Shown: positions 35,169 to 43,716 of the stretch, in pieces | Layout: each line of letters opens with the position of its first letter | How positions within the stretch are numbered: the first letter of the stretch is position 1 | From: Taklimakanibacter lacteus | GTDB lineage: Bacteria > Pseudomonadota > Alphaproteobacteria > Rhizobiales > Aestuariivirgaceae | Assembly (NCBI GenBank): GCA_003576695.1 | Contig: QOZQ01000005.1 | Coordinates: 372,001-436,000 of the forward strand | Direction of reading: 5' to 3' | DNA: 64,000 nt | Program-made: the position numbers and the translations under genes | The notes under the pieces: model-generated | Database searches by the model: none | What the model was told of the DNA's origin: nothing | The model's input: the letters and a program-made list of their open reading frames with translations, nothing else

Positions 35169-36104
35169 ATGGCTGGCGACGTTCGTCATTTCCTCGATAT
35201 TTCCGATTTCAGCAAGGCCGAGCTGCGGCAGGTCCTCGATCGCTCGCAGGCGATGAAGGCGGCGCGCAAGGGCCAGCCCAAGGGGATGGTCGATCAAGGC
35301 GCCCCGCTCAAGGGCCGGGCGCTGGCGATGATCTTCCAGCAGCCCTCGACCCGCACGCGGGTGTCGTTCGAAGTGGCGATGCGCCAGCTCGGCGGCGAGG
35401 TGCTGGTCATCTCGGCCAATGACATGCAGCTCGGCCGTGGCGAGACCATCGCCGACACGGCGCGGGTGCTGTCGCGCTATGTCGATGCCATCATGATCCG
35501 CGCCAAGCGGCACGATCATCTGATGGAGCTCGCCGAGCATGCGACGATCCCGGTGATCAACGGGCTCACCAACAAGTCGCATCCCTGCCAGGTCATGGCC
35601 GATGTCATGACCTTCGAGGAGCATCGCGGCCAGGTCGACAAGCATGCGATCGCCTGGGTGGGCGACGGCAACAATGTCGCGACCTCGTGGATCCATGCGA
35701 TGACCAGGCTCGGCGGCGAATTGCGGCTCGGCTGTCCCAGTGAGCTGCCGCCCGACGCCCAGGCGGTGGACTGGGCCAGGGCGCATGGCGGCAAGGTCAA
35801 GGTCACGACCTCGGCCGAGGAAGCGGTGAAGGACGCCGCCTGCGTCATCGCCGATGTCTGGGTCTCGATGCACGACACCGACGCCGCGGCGCGTCACAAT
35901 ATGCTGAAGCCCTATCAGGTGAACCAGACGCTGATGCGCCAGGCGAGGCCCGATGCGCTGTTCATGCATTGCCTGCCCGCCCATCGCGGCGAAGAGGTCA
36001 CCGCGGAGGTCATGGACGGCCCGCAATCGGTGGTATTTGACGAAGCCGAGAACCGTCTCCATATCCAGAAGAGCATTCTTCTCCGGTGCCTCGGCGCGGA
36101 ATGA
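35169..36104 (+). CDS. argF: Ornithine carbamoyltransferase ArgF
   Basis: 311 residues. Carbamoyl-phosphate motif STRT at 60-63 ([11 protein letters not shown]), ornithine motif in DVWVSMHD and the catalytic cysteine motif [12 protein letters not shown] near the end. Forms citrulline from ornithine and carbamoyl phosphate. In one operon with argD. Confidence 0.97.
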   Translation: MAGDVRHFLDISDFSKAELRQVLDRSQAMKAARKGQPKGMVDQGAPLKGRALAMIFQQPSTRTRVSFEVAMRQLGGEVLVISANDMQLGRGETIADTARVLSRYVDAIMIRAKRHDHLMELAEHATIPVINGLTNKSHPCQVMADVMTFEEHRGQVDKHAIAWVGDGNNVATSWIHAMTRLGGELRLGCPSELPPDAQAVDWARAHGGKVKVTTSAEEAVKDAACVIADVWVSMHDTDAAARHNMLKPYQVNQTLMRQARPDALFMHCLPAHRGEEVTAEVMDGPQSVVFDEAENRLHIQKSILLRCLGAE

Positions 36105-36122
36105 CGCCACAAAACATTGCTA

Positions 36123-36136
36123 GCTTGCGGGCAAGC
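36123..36136 (+). terminator. Weak terminator-like hairpin after argF
   Basis: GCTTGC-GG-GCAAGC is followed by CTTTCTT, 18 bases after the argF stop and 33 bases before the chosen hslO start. The stem is short, so read-through into hslO is likely. Confidence 0.3.
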
Positions 36137-36168
36137 CTTTCTTGCCGTTGCGTAAACACGTGAACATC

Positions 36169-37122
36169 ATGACCAGCCTGCCCGACAACACCGTTATGCC
36201 TTTCGAGATCAAGCCCCTGGGCGTGCGCGGGCGCATCGTGCGCCTAGGCACCGTGGTCGACGACATCCTGCACAAGCATGATTATCCGGCCCCCGTCTCG
36301 GCGCTCCTGGCGGAAGCCGTGGCGCTGACCGCCATGCTCGGCGCCTCGCTCAAATTCGACGGCAAGTTCATCCTGCAGACCAACAGCGACGGGCCGGTCG
36401 ATCTCCTGGTCGCCGATTTCTCATCGCCCGCCGGAATCCGCGGCTATGCGCGCTTCGACCACGGCATGGTGACGAAGCTGGCGCAACCGACGCCGCAGGC
36501 CCTTCTCGGCAAGGGCCATCTCGCCATGACGATCGACCAGGGCCAGGGGATGGAGCGCTATCAGGGCATCGTGGCGCTGGGCGGGGTGACGCTGACCGAG
36601 GCGGCGCTCGGCTATTTCCAGCAGTCGGAGCAGATCCCGACACGGCTCAGGCTCGCGGCCGGAGCGCTGGCGCAGAGAGGAGCGCGGCCGGAAGCCTGGC
36701 GCGCCGGGGCCATCATGGTGCAGCATCTGCCGCGCGACGGCGGCATCAGCCCACAGCCTTTCCATTCAGGCGATGCGCCTGAGGGCCATGAGGACAAGGT
36801 CGTCGAGGACGACCACTGGGTGAAGGCCCGGCTGCTGCTCGACACGGTCGAGGACCACGAACTGCTCGATCCGATGCTGACGCCGGAGGAGCTGCTCTAC
36901 CGGCTCTATCATGAGGATGGCGTGACGGTCTATCCGGCGGTGACGCTTGCCCGCCATTGCACCTGCTCGCGCGACAAGATCAGCGATCTGCTCAAGAGCT
37001 TCTCGGACGACGACCGCCAGGCCATGAAGACCAACGGCATCATCGATGTGACCTGTGAATTCTGCTCTACGCACTACCAGTTCGCGCCGGAGGAAGTGGA
37101 GCCGGCGGCGCAGGCGACGTGA
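36169..37122 (+). CDS. hslO: Redox-regulated chaperone Hsp33
   Basis: About 317 residues from ATG 36169 (MTSLPDN); GTG 36160 is an alternative and neither has a clear ribosome site. Core domain contains GASLKFDGKFILQTNSDGPV and the linker to the C-terminal zinc switch with CTCS and CEFC, the CxC and CxxC cysteines that release zinc and form disulfides on oxidation to activate the chaperone. Its 3' end overlaps the convergent yccF-like gene by 56 bases. Confidence 0.95.
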   Translation: MTSLPDNTVMPFEIKPLGVRGRIVRLGTVVDDILHKHDYPAPVSALLAEAVALTAMLGASLKFDGKFILQTNSDGPVDLLVADFSSPAGIRGYARFDHGMVTKLAQPTPQALLGKGHLAMTIDQGQGMERYQGIVALGGVTLTEAALGYFQQSEQIPTRLRLAAGALAQRGARPEAWRAGAIMVQHLPRDGGISPQPFHSGDAPEGHEDKVVEDDHWVKARLLLDTVEDHELLDPMLTPEELLYRLYHEDGVTVYPAVTLARHCTCSRDKISDLLKSFSDDDRQAMKTNGIIDVTCEFCSTHYQFAPEEVEPAAQAT

Positions 37123-37540
37123 CGCCGCGGGCGCGATCGATCGTGTCATAGTCGACCACCGTCTTGCCGATGGGAAGCAGCGAGGCGACGGCGAGCTTCA
37201 GATGCTGGAGCGCGAAGGGAATGCCGATGATGGTGATGCCGAGCGCCACGGCGGCGGTGATGTGCCAGACGGCAAGCCACCAGCCGCACAGCACGAACCA
37301 GACGATATTGCCGATGAGGCCGAGCGTGCCGGTGCCGAGGTCATCCCGGCCGGTCAGGTCCTTGCGCGAGATCACATCGCGCCCGAAGGGCCAGAAGGAA
37401 AACATCGCCAGCGTGAAGCAGGAGCGCACGAAGGGGATGCCGATGATGGAGAGCGCCATCAGCACGGTCGCCAGCAGCCAGCCGAGGCCGGAGAAGAACC
37501 CGCCCAGGATGAACCACAGGATATTCAGCAACAGGGTCAT
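37067..37540 (-). CDS. YccF family inner-membrane protein
   Basis: About 157 residues from ATG 37540 (MTLLLNILWFILGGFFSGLG). Duplicated YccF (DUF307) layout: ILWFILGGFFSGLGWLL with IIGIPFVRSCFTLAMFSFWPFG, and again IVWFVLCGWWLAVWHI with IIGIPFALQHLKLAVASLLPIG. Four membrane segments. Function unknown. The proline-rich C-terminal tail is encoded opposite the end of hslO, so it may be a late extension. Confidence 0.88.
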   Translation of the reverse strand: MTLLLNILWFILGGFFSGLGWLLATVLMALSIIGIPFVRSCFTLAMFSFWPFGRDVISRKDLTGRDDLGTGTLGLIGNIVWFVLCGWWLAVWHITAAVALGITIIGIPFALQHLKLAVASLLPIGKTVVDYDTIDRARGVTSPAPPAPLPPARTGSA

Positions 37541-37651
37541 GCCTGCCTCACCTTCGTAAAACCGGCCAAGATATGGGGAGGGAATGGGGCGGGTGCAATG
37601 ATTTTGCATGCCCCCGCTCTCAACCTCCCCTTCGCATAAAGAAAAAACCTC

Positions 37652-37754
37652 CGTCATCCCGGCGAAAGCCGGGACCCATTAAATTCTTTCCACCAGGCAA
37701 CAGCCGCCCGGATTGCGCTTATTCAGGGGGTCCCGGCTTTCGCCGGGATGACGG
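37652..37754. repeat. REP-type paired palindromic repeat, copy 2
   Basis: CGTCATCCCGGCGAAAGCC (37652 on) mirrored by GGCTTTCGCCGGGATGACG (37736-37754) around about 65 unrelated bases. Same arms and almost the same length as 6209-6310. It lies between the yccF-like gene and argE. Confidence 0.88.
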
Positions 37755-37783
37755 ACTTAAAATGCAAGAGTGGGGCGAGGGTA

Positions 37784-38941
37784 TCAAACGCAATGCCCTA
37801 TCAGCTTCTTCATGAAGGTCTCGCATTTCTCCATCTCGGAGATGGCGATGAACTCATCGGGCTTGTGCGCTTGCTCGATCGAGCCCGGGCCGCAGATGAT
37901 CGAGGGAATGCCGATCTCCTGGAAGAGGCCGGCCTCGGTGCAATAGGACACGGCTTCGGTGCCGTTGGCTTCGGCGAGATGCAGCGCCAGATGCTCGGCC
38001 GGTGAATTCTCCTCGGGCTTCAGGCCCGGCACGACATTGGTGCGATCGGTCCTGATCCCCGTTTCCGCCGACACTTCCTTCATCGCGGGCTCGAGCGTCC
38101 TGGCGAAGCGGTTGAAGCGCTCGGGCACCTCGTCCGGATCGGCGCCCGGCAGAAGCCGCGTCTCCCATTTGAAGGCGCAGCGCCGGGGAATGATGTTCTT
38201 GGCCGTGCCGCCCTCGATGAGGCCGACATGCACGGTCGTGTAGGGCGGGCTGAAGCGGCCGGACGGGTCGCCGCGCTCGCGCATGTCGGCGGCGATGCGG
38301 CCGATCTCGGAAAGAAGCTCGCCCGCCACCAGGATGGCATTGACGCCCAGATGCGTGCAGCTCGAATGCGCCTCCAGCCCCGTCACGTCGGTGGCGAAAG
38401 TGTGGGCGCCCTTATGGGCGTTCACCACCTTCATCAGGGTCGGCTCGCCGACAATGACGGCTTTCGGCCGGGGCAGATGCTCCTTCATGTAGGCGACGAG
38501 CGGGCGCACGCCGATGCAGCCCACTTCCTCATCGCAGGAGAGCGCCAGATGGATGGGGGTTCTCAGCTTCGCCGCCTTGAAATCGGGCACCAGCGCCAGC
38601 GCGGTGGCGAGAAAGCCCTTCATGTCGCAGGTGCCGCGGCCATAAAGGAGCCCATCCTTCTCCGTCACGGCAAAGGGATCGGTGGACCAGTCCTGGCCGT
38701 CGACCGGAACCACGTCGGTATGGCCGGACAGCACGATGCCGCCCGCAATATCGGGGCCGATCGTGGCATAGAGATTGGTCTTCTTGCCGGCCTCGAAATC
38801 GACTCTCAGGCTCTTGATGCCCCAGTCGGCGAGATAGGCTTCGACGAAATCGATGAGCGGGAGATTGCCGTCGCGGCTCGTGGTGTCGAAAGCGACGAGG
38901 CGGGCCAGCATGTCGCGTGGCGTGAAGCGTGTTGCAGTCAT
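37784..38941 (-). CDS. argE: Acetylornithine deacetylase ArgE
   Basis: 385 residues, M20 metallopeptidase family. Metal-site motifs are intact: SGHTDVVPVDGQ, GRGTCDMKGFLA, the catalytic pair in SCDEEVGCIG and the late histidine in GSIEQAHKPDEF. The dimerisation domain starts near HKGAHTFATDVTG. Hydrolyses N-acetylornithine to ornithine. Close to argD and argF, though on the other strand. Confidence 0.93.
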   Translation of the reverse strand: MTATRFTPRDMLARLVAFDTTSRDGNLPLIDFVEAYLADWGIKSLRVDFEAGKKTNLYATIGPDIAGGIVLSGHTDVVPVDGQDWSTDPFAVTEKDGLLYGRGTCDMKGFLATALALVPDFKAAKLRTPIHLALSCDEEVGCIGVRPLVAYMKEHLPRPKAVIVGEPTLMKVVNAHKGAHTFATDVTGLEAHSSCTHLGVNAILVAGELLSEIGRIAADMRERGDPSGRFSPPYTTVHVGLIEGGTAKNIIPRRCAFKWETRLLPGADPDEVPERFNRFARTLEPAMKEVSAETGIRTDRTNVVPGLKPEENSPAEHLALHLAEANGTEAVSYCTEAGLFQEIGIPSIICGPGSIEQAHKPDEFIAISEMEKCETFMKKLIGHCV

Positions 38942-38946
38942 GAGGG

Positions 38947-39339
38947 TCAGTTTATCGGCCGGTGGGATTGCGGGGAATCGAGTGAAAAGGCGGGAACGTC
39001 GACATCGAACATCTCGCCCCGGGTCGTCTCCATCTGATAGGTGCCGACCATGAAGCCGGACGGCGTCGATAAGGGGACGCCCGAGGTATATTCGAAGCTT
39101 TCGCCGGGCGCCAGGGTCGGCTGCTTGCCGACGACGCCGTCGCCGATCACTTCCTGCAGCTTGCCGCGGTCATCGGTGATCTTCCAGTGGCGCGAGCGCA
39201 AGGTCACGATCTCGATGCCGCGATTCTCGATGGTGATCGTATAGGCCCAGACAAAATGATCGTCATCGGGCCGCGACTGGCTTTGCAGATATTTCGGCCG
39301 CACGGTAACATGGATATTGCGCGTGACACTTTCATACAT
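38947..39339 (-). CDS. apaG: ApaG protein
   Basis: 130 residues, a single ApaG/FN3-like domain: IHVTVRPKYLQSQSRPDDD, FVWAYTITIENRG, LRSRHWKITDDRGKLQEV and the glycine-rich FEYTSGVPLSTPSGFMVGTY. Length and pattern are typical. Cytoplasmic, precise function unclear (linked to cobalt resistance and diadenosine tetraphosphate). It ends six bases before the argE start region, likely one operon with argE. Confidence 0.94.
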   Translation of the reverse strand: MYESVTRNIHVTVRPKYLQSQSRPDDDHFVWAYTITIENRGIEIVTLRSRHWKITDDRGKLQEVIGDGVVGKQPTLAPGESFEYTSGVPLSTPSGFMVGTYQMETTRGEMFDVDVPAFSLDSPQSHRPIN

Positions 39340-39396
39340 GGCGGCAGTTTAGGTGCGGATGCCCCAGATGGAAATGGATTTACGCGGGGTTTTTTG

Positions 39397-39445
39397 GCGC
39401 ATCGGGTGGTCCGAAAACCGGTACCCACTTTTCGGCCCGATGCGC
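39397..39445. repeat. 49-bp Rhizobiales-type palindromic element, copy 2
   Basis: Arms GCGCATCGGG and CCCGATGCGC pair perfectly around CCGAAAACCGGTACCCACTT, the reverse of the core at 32675-32722. It lies in the divergent apaG-dcd gap. Confidence 0.8.
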
Positions 39446-39512
39446 AAAGACGGGTTTTCCACTGCGACGAGATAAAGCTTGCCTAAGCCCGGCGAAGCCC
39501 CTCAATAGCAGC

Positions 39513-40640
39513 ATGTCGCAGCCGCAGCGCAAGCCCTCCCCAGACCCTCTCCCCCGCGGGATCCTGCCCGCACGGGCGCTCGCCCAGCTCTGCGAACAGG
39601 GTCTCATCGACACCGGACGGCCCCTGGCGCAAGGCCAGATCCAGCCGGCAAGCCTCGATCTGCGGCTCGGCGAATGGGCCTATCGGGTGCGCGCCTCCTT
39701 CCTGCCCGGCCCCGGAAGAACCGTCCGCGACCGGCTGGAGCAGCTGCAGCTGCACAAATTCTCCCTCGCCCAGGGGGCGGTGTTCGAGGCGGGCTGCGTC
39801 TATATCGTGCCGCTCCTCGAGACGCTGAAGCTGCCCAAGGGCATCTCGGCGGCGGCGAACCCCAAGAGCTCGACCGGCCGGCTCGACATCTTCACCCGCG
39901 TCATCGCCGATGAGGCGCGCGAATTCGACAAGATCCCCGAGGCCTATGAAGGCCCGCTCTATGCCGAGATCTCGCCCAGGAGCTTCTCCATCCTGGCGCG
40001 CACCGGCTCGCGCCTGTCGCAGATCAGGTTCCGCTCCGGCCCGCCTCTGGCATCGGACGAGATCATTGCGCTGCTGCATGAGAGCGAGGCGCTGATCTCG
40101 AGCGGCACCGCCAATATCGACAATGGCATCGCGCTCTCGGTCGATCTCTCGGGCGGCGAGCCATCGGGCCAGCCGGTCGGCTTCCGCGCCAAGCGGCATT
40201 CGGGCCTCGTCGATGTCGACAGGACCGGCGCGCTCGACGTCCTCGATTACTGGGAACCGATCTGGCAGAAGAACTCGCTGATCCTCGATCCCGACCAGTT
40301 CTATATCCTGGCCTCCAAGGAAGCGGTGCGCGTGCCGCCGACGCATGCGGCCGAGATGGTGCCGTTCAACCCGCTGGTCGGTGAGTTCCGCGTCCACTAT
40401 GCGGGCTTCTTCGATCCGGGCTTCGGCCATCAGTCGGGCGGCGGCGAGGGTGCCCGCGCGGTTCTCGAAGTGCGCTCGCATGAAGTGCCGTTCATCCTGG
40501 AGGACGGGCAGATCATCGGAAGGCTCATCTATGAGCCGCTCACCGAAACGCCGGACCAGGTCTATGGCCAGGGCATCGGCTCGAACTACCAGCGCCAGGG
40601 CCTGAAGCTGTCGAAACATTTCAAGCCGTTCACACCGTAG
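39513..40640 (+). CDS. dcd: 2'-Deoxycytidine 5'-triphosphate deaminase, long form
   Basis: 375 residues, about twice the length of E. coli Dcd, as in the alphaproteobacterial DCD (PF06559) form with two dUTPase-like halves. First half: GQIQPASLDLRLGEWAYRV and AAANPKSSTGRLDIFTRVIAD. Second half: IDNGIALSVDLSGG through FILEDGQIIGRLIYEPL. Deaminates dCTP to dUTP for thymidylate supply. Free-standing, upstream of tRNA-Gly. Confidence 0.92.
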   Translation: MSQPQRKPSPDPLPRGILPARALAQLCEQGLIDTGRPLAQGQIQPASLDLRLGEWAYRVRASFLPGPGRTVRDRLEQLQLHKFSLAQGAVFEAGCVYIVPLLETLKLPKGISAAANPKSSTGRLDIFTRVIADEAREFDKIPEAYEGPLYAEISPRSFSILARTGSRLSQIRFRSGPPLASDEIIALLHESEALISSGTANIDNGIALSVDLSGGEPSGQPVGFRAKRHSGLVDVDRTGALDVLDYWEPIWQKNSLILDPDQFYILASKEAVRVPPTHAAEMVPFNPLVGEFRVHYAGFFDPGFGHQSGGGEGARAVLEVRSHEVPFILEDGQIIGRLIYEPLTETPDQVYGQGIGSNYQRQGLKLSKHFKPFTP

Positions 40641-40699
40641 AGCCGCCGTCATGCCCTCTGGACGGACCTCTCCAGACCCGGTATCCATGGCGCGGTCGG

Positions 40700-40774
40700 G
40701 CGGGCGTAGTTCAGTGGTAGAACGACAGCTTCCCAAGCTGTATGTCGAGGGTTCGATTCCCTTCGCCCGCTCCA
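40700..40774 (+). tRNA. tRNA-Gly (anticodon CCC)
   Basis: Complete cloverleaf: acceptor GCGGGCG/CGCCCGC, D arm TAGTTCAGTGGTAGA, anticodon stem ACAGC/GCTGT around TTCCCAA, T arm with GGTTCGATTCC, and an encoded CCA end. Open frames on the opposite strand here are artefacts. Confidence 0.96.
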
Positions 40775-40783
40775 AAATTTCTG

Positions 40784-40920
40784 TGTCCAGTCTGAAGACA
40801 TAGGTGGCAGAGCGTACCTAGGACATGGGTGACAACCCTGGGCCGAAGAGGTTGTCGAAGGTGCAAGGTGATCCATTCGAGTTGGAGGCTGACGATCGGG
40901 CTCTCCAAGGCCACTCAAAG
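40784..40920. mobile_element. Possible insertion-sequence end relic beside tRNA-Gly
   Basis: TGTCCAGTCTGAAGACATAG and ACCTAGGACATGGGTGACAA carry repeated ACATAGGTG/ACATGGGTG motifs and a TGT end, resembling the ends of IS481-type elements in related genomes (from memory). No transposase frame remains in the window. Confidence 0.3.
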
Positions 40921-40938
40921 CCAAACATGTCCGCCGGA

Positions 40939-42312
40939 TTACGCCTGAGCGGCCGTCACTTCGGCATTCCCGGCCACGGGAAGGTACAATTCGGCCTCGA
41001 AGCCACCGGTGGTGTTGCGAATCTCGAACCGCCCGCCCCAGGCCTCGGCAATATCGCCGACGATCGCGAGACCAAGACCCGTGCCGTGCCCGGACCGGTC
41101 GAGCCGGCCGCCACGCGAAAGGACCTCCGCCAGCTGTCCCGGCGGGATGCCTTCGCCATCATCGGCAACGGTGAGGACGATGAAGCAGCCTTCGCAGCGC
41201 GTTCGAATCGAAACCCGCGCCCGGCCATGGCGCGCGGCATTCTCCGCAAGGTTTCCGACCGCTTCCGCCAGATCATCCGGATCAATCCGGGCCGTCACGC
41301 CGGGTGGAATGTCGCTGGACCAATCGAGGCCGGCGCCCGCCGGCGTCCTGATCATGACCGCCACGACCCTTTCAACCACCTCGGCCAGGCGGGCGCAGGC
41401 TTCCTGCCCGCCCGCGCCAATGCGGGCCCGGGCAAGCTCACGATCGACATGCCGGCGCATGGCAGTGGCCACCTGCTCGATCTCGGCGGCGATCTCCACT
41501 TCCCCCTTCATCCGCAGGCGCTCCACATCGCCGGAAAGCACCTGCAACGGCGTCTTCAAGCCATGTGCCAGATCGCCGGCCCGCGCGCGCGCCTTCTCGA
41601 TTTGCCGCTCGCGCGCCTCGAGTAATGCGTCGACTTCTTCGGCCAGAGGCACGACCTCGTCCGGGAAGCCCTGGCCGAGCCGACGCGTCTTGTGTTGCCT
41701 GATCGCCGAGAGGCGCTTGCGCATGGCGGTGAGCGGCTGCAAGCCGATCGCGATCTGGGCATAGGCCGCAGAGATCAGCAACGCGGCAATCAGGACAAGA
41801 TAGGGCAGGAGATCGACGGCGAACGCGTGTGTCGCTTTCGCGACATCGGCGGCGTCAAGCGCCACGGCCGCGCGTACGGCACCACCGCCCAGGCGTTCCG
41901 GCAGGGTGACGCTGCGCTCGAGGACGATCAGCTGAGCGCCAACCGGGCCCACAATGTGATGCCGATGGACCCCACCGCCGGCAAGTTCGTCTCCCGGCAG
42001 CGCGAGCCGGCCGTCCCACAGGGAGCGCGAACGCAGAGTGGTCCCGCCGAGCTGAACCTGCCAGTAGAGCCCGGAGAGCGGCTCCATGAACCGCGGGTCT
42101 ACAGGCGATCTGGATATGACCGGCACGCCGCTCACGTCGCGATCAAGCCCGGCAACGATCTGGTCGAGATAAACGGCGAGCTCGGCTTCGACGCGGCGCT
42201 CGACATGCCGCTCGAACAGGACAGTGAGCCCCAACGCCGACAGCGTGACGGCCGCAAGGATCGAGATTGCTCCCGCCAGCAGGAGGCGAAGGCGCAGCGA
42301 TCCGCGTCTCAT
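40939..42312 (-). CDS. PhoQ-like sensor histidine kinase
   Basis: 457 residues. Two membrane helices (LLLAGAISILAAVTLSALGLTVLF and LLPYLVLIAALLISAAYAQI) bracket a periplasmic sensor domain of about 135 residues. Then HAMP-like linker, H box with LAHGLKTPLQVLSGD (the HxLKTPL form of PhoQ rather than HELRTP), N box NLAENAARHG and G boxes ADDGEGIPPGQL and GHGTGLGLAIVGDI. Overlaps the response-regulator stop by ATGA. Likely senses an envelope signal and phosphorylates its partner. Confidence 0.93.
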   Translation of the reverse strand: MRRGSLRLRLLLAGAISILAAVTLSALGLTVLFERHVERRVEAELAVYLDQIVAGLDRDVSGVPVISRSPVDPRFMEPLSGLYWQVQLGGTTLRSRSLWDGRLALPGDELAGGGVHRHHIVGPVGAQLIVLERSVTLPERLGGGAVRAAVALDAADVAKATHAFAVDLLPYLVLIAALLISAAYAQIAIGLQPLTAMRKRLSAIRQHKTRRLGQGFPDEVVPLAEEVDALLEARERQIEKARARAGDLAHGLKTPLQVLSGDVERLRMKGEVEIAAEIEQVATAMRRHVDRELARARIGAGGQEACARLAEVVERVVAVMIRTPAGAGLDWSSDIPPGVTARIDPDDLAEAVGNLAENAARHGRARVSIRTRCEGCFIVLTVADDGEGIPPGQLAEVLSRGGRLDRSGHGTGLGLAIVGDIAEAWGGRFEIRNTTGGFEAELYLPVAGNAEVTAAQA

Positions 42313-42977
42313 GCGGCCGACCCAGGCATCGAGTAACCGAAGCCGCGCCGGGTTGCGATCGCCCCGGCGCCAAGCTTCCTTCGCAACCGCGCCACCACGG
42401 CCTCGAGGGCGTTCGCTTCGTGGCTGTCGTCTGCACCATATAGATGCTCGAGCAGTTCCGGACCCGGAACGACGCGGCCTTTGTGATGCATGAGATAGGA
42501 GAGGAGACGGTATTCGAGCGGCGAAAGGGCCATCGGAATGCCGTTGAGGGTGACGCGCATGGCGCGCGTATCAAGGCTTATCGAACCGGATTCGAGTACG
42601 GATGTGCCAAAGCCCGCCGAGCGGCGAATCAGGGCGCGGACACGCGCGAGCATTTCTTCCATCTGAAACGGCTTTGGCAGATAGTCGTCGGCTCCCGCAT
42701 TGATGCCTTCCACGCGTTCAGGCCACGTCCCGCGCGCGGTGAGCACCAGCACCGGCAGCGAACGGCCTGCCGCCCGCCAGCGCTTGAGAACGGCGAGGCC
42801 ATCCATGCCGGGCAAACCGAGATCGAGGATGATCAGGTCATAGTCCTCCGTCTCGCCGCGGAACCATGCCTCCTCACCATCGCCCACAGTCTCGACCATA
42901 TAGCCGGCGGCCTGCAAGATGGCGGCAATCTGGCGGGCAATGCGGGTATCATCCTCGACGAGAAGAATGCGCATCAT
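42309..42977 (-). CDS. OmpR/PhoP-type response regulator
   Basis: 222 residues. Receiver with acidic ED pair and phospho-acceptor Asp52 in LIILDLGLPGMDG, KPF loop, then winged helix ending EAVVARLRRKLGAGAIATRRGFGYSM. Overlaps the PepSY gene before it and the kinase after it by ATGA each. Probably binds the TGAC direct repeats in the divergent promoter. Confidence 0.94.
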   Translation of the reverse strand: MMRILLVEDDTRIARQIAAILQAAGYMVETVGDGEEAWFRGETEDYDLIILDLGLPGMDGLAVLKRWRAAGRSLPVLVLTARGTWPERVEGINAGADDYLPKPFQMEEMLARVRALIRRSAGFGTSVLESGSISLDTRAMRVTLNGIPMALSPLEYRLLSYLMHHKGRVVPGPELLEHLYGADDSHEANALEAVVARLRRKLGAGAIATRRGFGYSMPGSAA

Positions 42978-43288
42978 TTCCTCTCGCTCTTCAGCATCTC
43001 GCCGGTCAGCGCATCCACATAGATCTCGCGAAGCGCGCCGCCCGACGTCACGACCTTGAGCTCATAGACATAGCGCCCCTGCTCGCGCTCGAGCTCGACG
43101 CCGATCACCTTTCCGCCGAGGCGCGGCTGAATCCGGCTGAGGATTTCCGCAAGCGGACGCGCCTTGCCCTGCTCCACCGCGCGGCGGGCCTCGTCGTGAT
43201 CGTCGTCAGCTTCGTCCTCGGCGCGGGCGGGTTGCGCGGCCGCTGACAGGAATACAAGCATAAGAAAAAGCGCTCTACGGGTCATCAT
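42974..43288 (-). CDS. PepSY domain periplasmic protein
   Basis: About 104 residues from ATG 43288 (MMTRRALFLMLVFLSAAAQPARA), a clear Sec signal peptide. An acidic DEADDDHDEARR stretch leads into a PepSY domain (LAEILSRIQPRLGGKVIGVEL, YELKVVTSGGALREIYVDALTGEML). First gene of the regulator operon, so probably a periplasmic modulator or inhibitor in the same signalling route. The acidic N-terminal stretch could bind metal. Confidence 0.85.
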   Translation of the reverse strand: MMTRRALFLMLVFLSAAAQPARAEDEADDDHDEARRAVEQGKARPLAEILSRIQPRLGGKVIGVELEREQGRYVYELKVVTSGGALREIYVDALTGEMLKSERK

Positions 43289-43320
43289 GGTCTTACGTTG
43301 CGTTCGATAACGCACCGAAT

Positions 43321-43337
43321 CTGACAAATCCCTGACG
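43321..43337. promoter_or_regulatory. TGAC direct repeats in the divergent PepSY promoter
   Basis: CTGACAAATCCCTGACG contains TGAC twice with 11-base spacing, as OmpR-class regulators use, plus a reverse GTCAG near 43354. It lies between the two divergent PepSY genes. Candidate self-regulatory site of the response regulator. Confidence 0.4.
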
Positions 43338-43428
43338 TGGATCAAAGGGTGGCTGTCAGGCCGCCCTGGGCAATATCCGCGGCATCGGACGGCAGAAGCC
43401 GGTCCGATCATACCGAACGGAGAAAGAA

Positions 43429-43716
43429 ATGAAGAAATTGCTGATTCACCTTGTCCTGGCAGTCGGCTTGATGGGGGGCGCTGGCTCGGCCTTCGCTTCC
43501 GATGATGAAACGCAGCTCAATGTGCCGCGCGACAAGTGGCTGACGGTCACGCAGGTCACGGAGAAATTCACGGCCCAGGGCTATGACGTCCGTCAGGTCA
43601 AGATCGAGAAAGGCGCCTACGAAGTCTATGCCGTCGCGAAGGACGGCAAGCGCGTCGAAGTGTTGGTCCATCCCGGCACCGGCGAAATTCTCGGCGACGA
43701 GGCGGGGGAGGATTGA
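43429..43716 (+). CDS. Small PepSY-like periplasmic protein
   Basis: 95 residues with a Sec signal peptide (hydrophobic 5-20, cut near AFASDDE). The mature part WLTVTQVTEKFTAQGYDVRQ, then VKIEKGAYEVYAVAKDGKRVEVLVHPGTGEIL, is one PepSY unit. GGAG precedes the ATG. Its stop overlaps the next ATG (TGATG), coupling it to a cytochrome b561. Confidence 0.88.
   Translation: MKKLLIHLVLAVGLMGGAGSAFASDDETQLNVPRDKWLTVTQVTEKFTAQGYDVRQVKIEKGAYEVYAVAKDGKRVEVLVHPGTGEILGDEAGED

Noticed and set aside
39483..40924. Open frames on the minus strand containing GRRESNPRH, GAGNRTLD and KGIEPSTYSLGS
   Set aside because: These are the well-known false frames antisense to tRNA-Gly (and continuing antisense to dcd); the tRNA and dcd explain the sequence.
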